A DNA stretch of 14,110 nucleotides, taken from NCBI GenBank assembly GCA_900552915.1, contig USBS01000042.1:1-14110 (forward strand). The letters are read 5' to 3'. Below, one piece after another: positions 1 to 6,216 of this stretch (within the stretch, counting starts at the first letter, position 1; each line of letters opens with the position of its first letter). The notes under the pieces were generated by a model, which saw only the letters and a program-made list of their open reading frames with translations, was not told the origin of the DNA and ran no database searches. The position numbers were made by a program, and so were the translations under genes. The DNA is from an uncultured Sutterella sp. GTDB taxonomy: Bacteria > Pseudomonadota > Gammaproteobacteria > Burkholderiales > Burkholderiaceae_F.

Positions 1-270
1 TATGCGACGGTTGCTCGCGTGCGATTGGCCGGTGTCGAGCTTGACGCAAAGGATCCGAATAAGGCCAAGGCGGTGCTTGACGCCATTGACGCGACTCAGG
101 CCGAGCTGCCGCTTGTGCTCGATCGCCGCGGCGACGTGCTGCTTGCCTTGGGTGATGCCGAAGGTGCGCGCAAGTGCTGGGAGCAGGCCATGGAGCGCGA
201 CCGCGCTTCGGGCGAGCTGCTGGCGCTTTTGAGCCTCAAGATTCAGGCGTTGCCTGAAAAGAAGTCCTAA
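1..270 (+). CDS. YfgM-like TPR protein, C-terminal part
   Basis: This is the 3' end of a gene that begins before the window; 89 codons are visible, open from base 1 to a TAA at 268-270. The protein is alpha-helical and alanine/leucine-rich, with a TPR-like helix pair (LALGDAEGARKCWEQAME) in which a small residue after 'LG' and a buried W recur as in TPR repeats. YfgM-family proteins are inner-membrane-anchored periplasmic TPR proteins associated with the SecYEG translocon and periplasmic chaperones. The assignment rests mainly on position: in proteobacteria yfgM lies directly upstream of bamB and der, as here. The N-terminal membrane anchor is outside the window. It could be another TPR protein, but the synteny makes that unlikely. 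Confidence 0.75.
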   Translation, partial: YATVARVRLAGVELDAKDPNKAKAVLDAIDATQAELPLVLDRRGDVLLALGDAEGARKCWEQAMERDRASGELLALLSLKIQALPEKKS

Positions 271-287
271 GAAGAATTGTTTTCGTA

Positions 288-323
288 AAGCGGTGGTTCT
301 TTCTGAAGAAAAGTCCGCCGCTT
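288..323 (+). promoter_or_regulatory. Stem-loop just upstream of bamB
   Basis: An imperfect inverted repeat fills most of the 66-bp gap between the yfgM-like gene and bamB. AAGCGGTGG (288-296) pairs with CCGCCGCTT (315-323) with one G-U pair, and an inner TTCTT (297-301) pairs with AAGAA (306-310) around a TCTG loop, leaving AAGT (311-314) as a bulge. No T-run follows, so it does not look like an intrinsic terminator. It ends 8 bases before the Shine-Dalgarno-like GGAG. A role as an mRNA processing or stabilising element between the two cistrons is inference. Confidence 0.5.
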
Positions 324-331
324 CGCACATC

Positions 332-335
332 GGAG
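332..335 (+). promoter_or_regulatory. bamB ribosome binding site; questions the start codon
   Basis: GGAG lies only one base before the ATG at 337 but seven bases before an in-frame GTG at 343. Normal spacing (5-9 bases) therefore favours the GTG, which would make BamB two residues shorter with an unchanged signal peptide. No other Shine-Dalgarno-like sequence lies nearby for the ATG. Confidence 0.5.
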
Positions 336-336
336 T

Positions 337-1470
337 ATGTCAGTGAACATCCCATTCAAACGCGCCGCTGTGGCGGTTGCCGCCCTTTGCGGTTTGGTTC
401 TTGCGGGCTGCAGCTCGACTTCTCATGAACCCGCCGAGCTCGAGGACATTCAGGAGCTCGTTGAGGCCGACAGCGTCTGGTCGCAGTCCGTGGGCGAAAG
501 CGTCACGGGTTTGATCACGCCCGCCGTGACGCAGTCGGGCATTTATACGGCAGGCGGCAACACCATCACCAAGATCGACCCCAAGACGGGCGACGAGGAG
601 TGGCAGGCTGAAGCCGACGCGGATATTTCTGCGGGTGTGGGCAGCGACGGCGAATTCGTTGCCGTCGGCACCGTCAAGGGTGAAGTCGAAGTGTTCGACG
701 CCACCGGCAAGAAGCTTTGGACAGCTCGTCTTTCTTCCGAAATGAGCGTACCGCCGCTTGTGGGGGCGGGCTTTGTCATCGTGCGTACGGCCGACACCCG
801 CATCACGGCTTTTGATGCGGCCTCCGGCGAACGCCGTTGGCGTTATCAGTCGCAGGTGCCGGCTTTGACCGTGCGTGCGGCTTCCCAGATGCGATTCTCG
901 CCTGCGGGCATTCTCGTGGGTCAGGCCAACGGGCGTCTCCTTGCGCTCGACGGCCAGGGCAAGGCGATTTTCGACATTGTGGTTGCCCAACCCAAGGGCA
1001 TCACCGAAGTCGAACGCTTGTGCGACGTGGTGGGCACCCCGCTTGTGGATCAGAACATGATGTGCGCGGCAGCCTTCCAGGGCGGTATTTTGTGCATCAG
1101 CGCCAGAGACGGCCGCCCCCTGTGGCGCACGGCGGTTGACGCCGTGAGCGGCCCCGTCACCGACGGCGGCCGTGTGTATGTAACAACGGCTCGAGGCGAA
1201 ATCAACGCCTATGACTATGTCACGGGTGAACTCGTCTGGCAGAATGCCGGCCTTTTGTGGCGCTCTCCCTCGGCTGTTGCCGTTTTGGACGATGTGATCG
1301 CCGTCGGCGACTATGACGGCGTGATTCACTTCCTCGATCCGAAGACGGGTAAGTTCGTCGGCCGCACTTCCGTGAGCGGCGCCGTGCGCGTGGCTCCGAT
1401 TTCGCTCGGCAGAGGCGCGCTTTTCCAGACCGATGAAGGACAGTTGTCCTACATCACCATTGCCAAATAA
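337..1470 (+). CDS. bamB: Outer membrane assembly lipoprotein BamB
   Basis: BamB is an accessory lipoprotein of the BAM complex that inserts beta-barrel proteins into the outer membrane; it acts on the periplasmic side and contacts BamA. The 377-residue product starts with a lipoprotein signal peptide: basic n-region (KR at 8-9), hydrophobic core and lipobox LAGC with the lipidated Cys at 25. Ser follows at +2, which fits outer-membrane sorting. The rest is a PQQ-like beta-propeller with repeated blade motifs such as 'ITKIDPKTGDEEW', 'VEVFDATGKKLW', 'ITAFDAASGERRW' and 'INAYDYVTGELVW'. Length matches the family (about 380-390). der follows after a 17-base gap, so the two are probably cotranscribed. 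The start may be the GTG at 343 rather than the ATG used here. Identification is firm from repeats, lipobox and neighbours. Confidence 0.95.
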   Translation: MSVNIPFKRAAVAVAALCGLVLAGCSSTSHEPAELEDIQELVEADSVWSQSVGESVTGLITPAVTQSGIYTAGGNTITKIDPKTGDEEWQAEADADISAGVGSDGEFVAVGTVKGEVEVFDATGKKLWTARLSSEMSVPPLVGAGFVIVRTADTRITAFDAASGERRWRYQSQVPALTVRAASQMRFSPAGILVGQANGRLLALDGQGKAIFDIVVAQPKGITEVERLCDVVGTPLVDQNMMCAAAFQGGILCISARDGRPLWRTAVDAVSGPVTDGGRVYVTTARGEINAYDYVTGELVWQNAGLLWRSPSAVAVLDDVIAVGDYDGVIHFLDPKTGKFVGRTSVSGAVRVAPISLGRGALFQTDEGQLSYITIAK

Positions 1471-1487
1471 CAGATAAGACCGGTTCT

Positions 1488-2837
1488 ATGCTTCCTGTTG
1501 TCGCTCTCGTCGGACGCCCCAATGTCGGCAAATCGACGCTCTTTAACCGTTTGACGCGCAGTCGCGATGCGATTGTGGCGGATTTCCCGGGCCTCACCCG
1601 AGACCGTCAATACGGTCAGGGGCGTGTGGGGCCGCGTCCATACATCGTGATCGACACGGGCGGCTTTGAGCCCGTCAAGTCCGAGGGCATCGTTCGCGAA
1701 ATGGCCGATCAGGCGGAAGCCGCGATTGCCGAAGCCGATGTGGTGATTTTCGTCACCGACGCCCGATCGGGGCTTACGCCGCATGATGAACGCATCATGC
1801 AGCGTCTGCGCACCTGCGAGCGTCCCATTTACCTTGTGGTAAACAAGTGCGAAGGACTGGCCGTGGAGCATGCGGCCGAGTTCTACGAACTCGGCCTCGG
1901 CGAGCCGATTCGCATTTCGGCTACGCACGGCCACGGCGTGGCTGCGCTCATGAACAAGGTTCTGAGCGAACTGCCCGAAACATTCGACGAGCCCGAGGAA
2001 GAGGAAAATCCGGATGCTCCAAAGCGCATCAAGGTGTGTTTGGCGGGGCGTCCCAATGTCGGTAAGTCGACGCTTGCCAATGCGCTTTTGGGCGAAGAAC
2101 GCCTCATCGCGTATGACATGCCGGGCACGACGCGCGACGCTATCAAGGTCGACTTTGAGCTCGACGGCGTGCCGTTCCGTTTGATCGACACAGCCGGTTT
2201 GCGCCGCAAAGGACGCGTTTTTGAGGCGATCGAAAAGTTTTCCGTCGTCAAGACTTTGCAGGCCATCGAAGACTGCAACGTCTGCATTCTGGTGCTCGAT
2301 GCTACCGAGGGCATTGCCGCTTCGGACGCTCAGATTGCCGGCTATGCTCTGGAAGCGGGCCGCGCTCTGGTCGTCGCCGTCAACAAGTGGGACGGTGTGG
2401 ACAGCTACAAGCGCTCCATGGTGGATCTGGACATCGAACGCAAGTTCCACTTCCTGCGTTGGGCGCGCTTCATTCATATTTCGGCCCTGAAGCGCAACGG
2501 CCTCAATCACCTGATGAAGGCCGTTAAGGATGCGCACGCGGCAAGTTTTGCCAAGCTCTCGACGCCTCGCTTGACGCGCGTCATGATGGCGGCGGTCGAG
2601 CAGCAGCAGCCCCCGCGTGTGGGCCGCACGCGCCCCAAACTGCGCTATGCGCACCAGGGCGGCATGAATCCGCCGGTGATTGTCATTCACGGTAACAGTC
2701 TCGAGGCTGTAAGCGACAGCTACAAGCGCTACCTTGAGGGCGTTTTCCGCGAGGCCTTCAATTTGGCCGGTACTCCTTTGCGTGTGGAATTGAAAACCAA
2801 CCGCAATCCCTACGCAGAGGACGACAAGAAAAAGTAA
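1488..2837 (+). CDS. der: Ribosome assembly GTPase Der (EngA)
   Basis: Der is an essential tandem-GTPase that matures the 50S ribosomal subunit. This 449-residue product has both G domains. Domain 1 has the P-loop GRPNVGKST at 9-17, switch I 'PGLTRD' (34-39) and DTGG at 56-59. Domain 2 repeats GRPNVGKST from residue 187, with 'MPGTTRD', 'DTAGLRRKG' and the G4 motif NKWD. A KH-like C-terminal domain ends in 'NRNPY' and a lysine-rich tail. The G4 motif of domain 1 is NKCE rather than NKxD; I recall similar NKxE forms in betaproteobacterial Der. The start at 1488 places the P-loop at the usual residue 9; the Shine-Dalgarno is weak, so translation may be coupled to bamB 17 bases upstream. The 279-bp gap after it separates it from hfq. 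Confidence 0.97.
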   Translation: MLPVVALVGRPNVGKSTLFNRLTRSRDAIVADFPGLTRDRQYGQGRVGPRPYIVIDTGGFEPVKSEGIVREMADQAEAAIAEADVVIFVTDARSGLTPHDERIMQRLRTCERPIYLVVNKCEGLAVEHAAEFYELGLGEPIRISATHGHGVAALMNKVLSELPETFDEPEEEENPDAPKRIKVCLAGRPNVGKSTLANALLGEERLIAYDMPGTTRDAIKVDFELDGVPFRLIDTAGLRRKGRVFEAIEKFSVVKTLQAIEDCNVCILVLDATEGIAASDAQIAGYALEAGRALVVAVNKWDGVDSYKRSMVDLDIERKFHFLRWARFIHISALKRNGLNHLMKAVKDAHAASFAKLSTPRLTRVMMAAVEQQQPPRVGRTRPKLRYAHQGGMNPPVIVIHGNSLEAVSDSYKRYLEGVFREAFNLAGTPLRVELKTNRNPYAEDDKKK

Positions 2838-2922
2838 CCGCAATTTCCGCCGCAGAAGGATCTGCAACATTTTGCGCATAAATTTGCTCGAGTTGCCGCC
2901 TTCTGCAAGGATAAATCTGCGC

Positions 2923-2928
2923 TACTAT
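2923..2928 (+). promoter_or_regulatory. Candidate -10 element of the hfq promoter
   Basis: TACTAT sits in the context 'GCTACTATCG', matching TATAAT at four of six positions. The best upstream hexamer at 16-bp spacing (2901-2906, TTCTGC) is a poor -35. Start of transcription would be near 2935, giving an hfq leader of about 180 bases that begins with the 2937-2969 stem-loop. Weak evidence; chosen because the der-hfq gap must hold any dedicated hfq promoter. Confidence 0.3.
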
Positions 2929-2936
2929 CGGTTCAG

Positions 2937-2969
2937 CGGTTCTCCCGCAGTACTTTTTTTCGAGAACCG
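2937..2969 (+). promoter_or_regulatory. Stem-loop in hfq leader (5' part)
   Basis: CGGTTCTC (2937-2944) is perfectly complementary to GAGAACCG (2962-2969), with a 17-base loop containing a run of seven T. The 5' arm and adjoining base (TTCTCC, 2940-2945) are also complementary to the hfq Shine-Dalgarno region GGAGAA (3105-3110), so the arm could in principle pair with either. Structural meaning is inferred. Confidence 0.4.
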
Positions 2970-3026
2970 ATTTTCGGGCAGTCCATTCGGCTGTGAGCCC
3001 CGACGGGCGTGCGGCCGCGTGCTGAG

Positions 3027-3042
3027 AACAACAAAACAACAA
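3027..3042 (+). promoter_or_regulatory. Tandem AACAACAA Hfq-binding-like motif in hfq leader
   Basis: Two copies of AACAACAA lie end to end (3027-3034 and 3035-3042), 75 bases before the hfq start codon. Hfq is known to bind A-rich (ARN)n tracts on its distal face, and AAYAAYAA is, to my recollection, the motif recovered in genomic SELEX with E. coli Hfq. hfq mRNA autoregulation through leader binding is known in E. coli. This run looks like an equivalent operator in the RNA; its use here is inference. Confidence 0.55.
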
Positions 3043-3059
3043 TTTACGCGTGCTTAGAT

Positions 3060-3100
3060 GCGTCGGTCTCGTAGGGGAGCATCGACGCCTGCCGAAGGCA
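3060..3100 (+). promoter_or_regulatory. Two stem-loops directly before the hfq ribosome binding site
   Basis: GCGTCGGT (3060-3067) pairs with ATCGACGC (3081-3088) with one G-U pair, and the stem continues with CTC (3068-3070) against GAG (3077-3079) with one bulged C. Immediately after it TGCC (3090-3093) and GGCA (3097-3100) form a small hairpin with a GAA loop. The Shine-Dalgarno GGAG (3105-3108) follows in an open stretch. Together with the A-rich tract upstream this gives a structured leader typical of a translationally controlled gene. Confidence 0.45.
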
Positions 3101-3116
3101 CGCCGGAGAATACAAA

Positions 3117-3359
3117 ATGGCAAACAGAGGACAGCTTCTTCAGGATCCGTTCCTGAACGTTCTGCGCAAGGAACACATTCCGGTTTCGATCTATCTCGTC
3201 AACGGCATCAAACTTCAGGGACAGGTCGAGTCCTTCGATCAGTACGTGGTGCTGCTGCGCAATACCGTGACGCAGATGGTCTACAAGCATGCAATCAGCA
3301 CCGTGGTGCCCACGCGTGCCGTGAGTATTCCCAACACCGGCACGGTTCTCCCGGACTAA
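3117..3359 (+). CDS. hfq: RNA chaperone Hfq
   Basis: Hfq is a hexameric Sm-like protein that binds small RNAs and mRNAs and promotes their pairing, controlling translation and RNA decay in the cytoplasm. The 80-residue product is almost entirely the conserved core: 'GQLLQDPFLN' (proximal-face Q8 region), the Sm1 segment 'VSIYLVNGIKLQG' with 'SFDQYVVLL', and the Sm2 signature 'YKHAISTVVP'. The C-terminal tail is short (about 12 residues), shorter than the 102-residue E. coli protein. The start is supported by GGAG at 3105-3108, eight bases upstream. hflX starts one base after the stop codon, the usual hfq-hflX pair. The long leader with Hfq-binding-like motifs suggests autoregulation. Confidence 0.98.
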   Translation: MANRGQLLQDPFLNVLRKEHIPVSIYLVNGIKLQGQVESFDQYVVLLRNTVTQMVYKHAISTVVPTRAVSIPNTGTVLPD

Positions 3360-3360
3360 A

Positions 3361-4578
3361 TTGACGAAATTTCAGTTTGACAGCGCGCGGGAAGCTGAGG
3401 CGGCCCGCGCTTTTCTTGTGACGGTCGCTGTCGGCCGCGAACGACATTTCGATGCCGGTGAAGAACTCACCGAGCTCGTGCGCTCCGACAATCTCGAACC
3501 CGTGGGGCTTATTCAGGCTCGTCGCGACAAACCCGATCCGGCCACCTATCTCGGCAGCGGAAAGATTGAAGAAATCAAGATGCTTGCCAAGGGGGCAGGG
3601 GCGGACTGCATCGTTTTTGATGCGGCTTTGTCGGCAGCCCAACAGCGAAACATCGCCAACGTCACCGAACTGCCGGTGCTTGATCGCACCGAGCTTATCC
3701 TTGAAATCTTCCGGCGCCGCGCCAAGAGTAAGGAAGGTCGGCTGCAGGTGGAGCTTGCCCGACTTGAGCATCTTTCCACGCGCCTTGTGCGCGGCTGGAC
3801 GCACTTGGAGCGCCAGCGCGGAGGCCTGGGAAAAACGGGCGGGCCCGGTGAAAAGCAGATCGAACTTGACCGCCGCATGATCGGCGCACGCGTAAAGCTG
3901 CTGCGGGAACAGTTGAAGAAACTTTCTCGGCAGCGCGACACGCAGCGCCGCTCACGCATAAAGGGCGATACGCCTACGGTGAGTCTGGTGGGCTACACCA
4001 ACGCGGGTAAATCGACGCTCTTTAACCGGCTTGTGCGCGAAAAAGCCTACGCGGCCGATCAACTCTTTGCTACGCTCGATACGACGGCGCGCCGCTGTTG
4101 GGTAAGCGACGAGCAGACCGTGGTGCTTTCGGACACGGTCGGGTTTATTCGCGGTTTGCCTCATCAGCTTGTGGAGGCCTTCAAGTCGACGCTGGACGAA
4201 ACCGTGCACGCCGATATCCTGCTGCACGTGGTCGATTCGGCTTCGACCGTACGCGAGGAGCAGATGGCGTCTGTCGCGACGGTTTTGGGCCAGATCGGCG
4301 CCGACGAGATTCCGCAGATCGTTGTTTACAACAAGTGCGATTTGTCGGGCCTTGAGCCCGCCGTGCAGCGACGTCCCGACGGCACGGTCCGTTCGGTGAC
4401 GGTAAGTGCCGTCACGGGCGCCGGAATCGAACTGCTGCGAGAAGTGCTTGCCGAGGCGGCCGAGCGCGTGCGTGAAGAAAATGCGAGCGTGCCGCGCGAG
4501 CTTGAATTCTGGGAAGAAGAAAAGCGAGAGGTCAAAAGCGACGACGATGCGCTCAAGGAACTAGAGGCGCTGCTGTAA
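3361..4578 (+). CDS. hflX: Ribosome-associated GTPase HflX
   Basis: HflX is a GTPase that binds the 50S subunit and splits stalled ribosomes under stress. The 405-residue product has the N-terminal HflX domain including 'ATYLGSGKIEEI', the glycine-rich linker 'RGGLGKTGGPGEKQIE' that follows a helical region, then a G domain with P-loop GYTNAGKST at 211-219, DTVGF at 258-262 and NKCD at 324-327. A short acidic C-terminal tail follows. The start is a TTG one base after the hfq stop; no ATG or GTG in frame would keep the N-terminal domain, and no good Shine-Dalgarno is visible, so translation is probably coupled to hfq. Length is within the family range (E. coli 426). Confidence 0.95.
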   Translation: MTKFQFDSAREAEAARAFLVTVAVGRERHFDAGEELTELVRSDNLEPVGLIQARRDKPDPATYLGSGKIEEIKMLAKGAGADCIVFDAALSAAQQRNIANVTELPVLDRTELILEIFRRRAKSKEGRLQVELARLEHLSTRLVRGWTHLERQRGGLGKTGGPGEKQIELDRRMIGARVKLLREQLKKLSRQRDTQRRSRIKGDTPTVSLVGYTNAGKSTLFNRLVREKAYAADQLFATLDTTARRCWVSDEQTVVLSDTVGFIRGLPHQLVEAFKSTLDETVHADILLHVVDSASTVREEQMASVATVLGQIGADEIPQIVVYNKCDLSGLEPAVQRRPDGTVRSVTVSAVTGAGIELLREVLAEAAERVREENASVPRELEFWEEEKREVKSDDDALKELEALL

Positions 4579-4609
4579 TTGCAAAAAATCTTTAAAAGAG
4601 TAAGTAGAA

Positions 4610-4641
4610 CGGCCGCAGACGGCAGGGTGCCGCACGGGCCG
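4610..4641 (+). repeat. Nested inverted repeat after hflX
   Basis: CGGCC (4610-4614) can pair with GGCCG (4637-4641), and inside it CGGCA (4620-4624) pairs with TGCCG (4628-4632) around a GGG loop. It lies 31 bases past the hflX stop codon. There is no T-run behind it, so as a terminator it would be weak on the + strand. Confidence 0.35.
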
Positions 4642-4642
4642 A

Positions 4643-4651
4643 TGCTAAACT
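4643..4651 (+). promoter_or_regulatory. Candidate extended -10 promoter for hflK
   Basis: TGC followed by TAAACT reads as an extended -10 element (TGn plus four of six matches to TATAAT). No convincing -35 lies 16-18 bp upstream, which extended -10 promoters tolerate. Transcription would start near 4658, giving a leader of about 80 bases for hflK. The element overlaps the 5' arm of the 4647-4671 inverted repeat, so a DNA-binding regulator there would cover the promoter. Confidence 0.35.
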
Positions 4652-4699
4652 GCAGAAACCGTCCGCAGTTTCAGTGAAAGTTCGACTTTTGTGCGGACG
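4647..4699 (+). promoter_or_regulatory. Two mutually exclusive stem-loops before hflK
   Basis: AAACTGC (4647-4653) pairs perfectly with GCAGTTT (4665-4671). CGTCCGCA (4660-4667) pairs perfectly with TGCGGACG (4692-4699). The second stem's 5' arm overlaps the first stem's 3' arm, so only one can form at a time. The geometry resembles an RNA switch or attenuator, although no T-run is present. If transcription starts near 4658, only the second stem is complete in the mRNA. Function is inferred from pairing alone. Confidence 0.35.
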
Positions 4700-4739
4700 A
4701 AACGAACGCGATACATTCAACAATCGACAGGAATACCTC

Positions 4740-6197
4740 ATGTCATTCAATGACCCGCAGTGGGGCCGTTCAGCGGGATCCGACAAGCCCCGCGATGACG
4801 AGCAGGACAAGCAAAATACCGACCGTACGCCGGAATCAAGCCGCGACGAAGAGGATCGCCGTCAAGACGACGATCGACGCTCGGCGGATGCCGGCCGAGG
4901 CAATTTCGACAATTCCCGCCGTTCCGGGCAGGGCGAAGGCAACGACCTCGATCAGCTCTGGAACGATTTCAACCGCATGATCAATTCGATTTTGGGCGGC
5001 GGCCGCAATGACAATCGTTCTTCCGAACGTCAGCAGAGTTGGCGCGACGAACGGCGTGCCGACAACGAAGTGCCCGAAGAACCGAAGAATTGGCGGGAAG
5101 ACGACGCTGTGCCGCCTCCGCCGAAGTGCCCCGTGTCACGCCGCAACTCGGGCTTTGATCCGAAGGCGTTCTCGGGGCGCGGCCTTTCCGCGCTGTTGGG
5201 CATCGCCGTCATCGGTTGGCTTGCGACGGGCATCTACATCGTGCCCGAAGGTCAGATCGGTGTTGTCACAACCTTCGGCAAGTACACGCAAGACAGTGCT
5301 GCCGGCATCAACTGGCGCATGCCTTGGCCCGTTCAGGACGTTGAAATTGTCGACGTCTCGAGCGTGCGCAAGGCCGAAATCGGCATGCGCGGCACCACGC
5401 AGCGCCTCAAGGAAGCGCTGATGCTCACCGACGACGAAAACATCGTCGACGTGATGTTCAACGTGCAGTACCGCATTAAGCCGCATGCCGCCAAGGATTT
5501 CCTCTTCCGTAGCCGCGATCCGGATCGAAGCGTCTTTGACGCGGCCGAATCGGCGATGCGCGAAGTGGTCGGCCGCAAGACGATGGACTCGGTGCTCTTT
5601 GAAAGCAAGCAGGAAATCGCTTCGGCCGTGCAGGTTGCCATGCAGGCGATGCTCGATCGTTATCAGACGGGCATCGAAGTGATGAGCGTGGCCATTCAGA
5701 ATGCTCAGCCGCCGCAGCAGGTGCAGGCCGCCTTTAACGACGCCGTCAAGGCCGGTCAGGACCGCGAGCGTCAAATCAACGAAGGTCAGGCCTATGCCAA
5801 CGCCGTTGTGCCCGTGGCCCGAGGCATGGCTTCGCGTCTGAATCAGGAAGCCGAGGCCTACAAGGCCCGCGTGGTGCAGACCGCCCGAGGCGATGCCGAA
5901 CGCTTTGAAAAGGTGCTTGCCGAATACGAAAAGGCGCCGCAGGTGACGCGCGACCGCATCTATATCGACGCGATGCGCGATGTGTACAGCAACACCAAGA
6001 AGGTGTTGGTGGAAACCAAGGGTGCGAGCAACCTTCTTTACCTGCCGTTTGACAAGCTCCTCGAGCAGAGTGCCGCAACGGCCGTCAAGCAGACTCAGAA
6101 CACATCCGCAACTGTCGGCTCCTCCGTGGCGCCGACGGTTCAAAGCGCCCCGCAGCCCGAAGCTTCGCGCACGCTCGTTCGCGATCGCGGCCGCTGA
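4740..6197 (+). CDS. hflK: FtsH protease modulator HflK
   Basis: HflK is an SPFH/band-7 membrane protein that, with HflC, forms a large cage around the FtsH protease and modulates its access to membrane substrates. The ATG at 4740 has AGGAA (4729-4733) six bases upstream; the frame is open further upstream but without ribosome-binding support. The 485-residue product has a very hydrophilic cytoplasmic N-terminus (1-147, rich in D, R, N, G) that includes the family segment 'DLDQLWNDFNRM' near 69-80. One membrane helix follows at about 148-168, then the band-7 domain beginning 'EGQIGVVTTFGKY' and long helices rich in A, E and R. It is longer than E. coli HflK (419) because of the N-terminal region. 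hflC follows after 19 bases. Confidence 0.96.
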   Translation: MSFNDPQWGRSAGSDKPRDDEQDKQNTDRTPESSRDEEDRRQDDDRRSADAGRGNFDNSRRSGQGEGNDLDQLWNDFNRMINSILGGGRNDNRSSERQQSWRDERRADNEVPEEPKNWREDDAVPPPPKCPVSRRNSGFDPKAFSGRGLSALLGIAVIGWLATGIYIVPEGQIGVVTTFGKYTQDSAAGINWRMPWPVQDVEIVDVSSVRKAEIGMRGTTQRLKEALMLTDDENIVDVMFNVQYRIKPHAAKDFLFRSRDPDRSVFDAAESAMREVVGRKTMDSVLFESKQEIASAVQVAMQAMLDRYQTGIEVMSVAIQNAQPPQQVQAAFNDAVKAGQDRERQINEGQAYANAVVPVARGMASRLNQEAEAYKARVVQTARGDAERFEKVLAEYEKAPQVTRDRIYIDAMRDVYSNTKKVLVETKGASNLLYLPFDKLLEQSAATAVKQTQNTSATVGSSVAPTVQSAPQPEASRTLVRDRGR

Positions 6198-6216
6198 TTG
6201 AGGGAGGATTAAGAAA

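Noticed and set aside
340..1329. Long open frame on the - strand opposite bamB
   Set aside because: It mirrors a strongly GC-biased coding strand, has low-complexity H/R-rich translation, no ribosome binding site and no recognisable domain, while bamB on the + strand is certain.
1449..2879. 476-codon open frame on the - strand opposite der
   Set aside because: Same shadow effect: it spans the der gene exactly, its translation is H/R/V-rich without family motifs, and Der's motifs fix the + strand frame.
2872..3364. Small + and - frames in and around the hfq leader
   Set aside because: They overlap hfq or its structured leader, lack ribosome binding sites and have arginine-rich, non-protein-like composition.
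4674..4739. Upstream extension of HflK by 22 residues
   Set aside because: The extension lies in the inverted-repeat leader; AGGAA six bases before 4740 and the family-like start 'MSFNDPQWGRS' support the shorter form.
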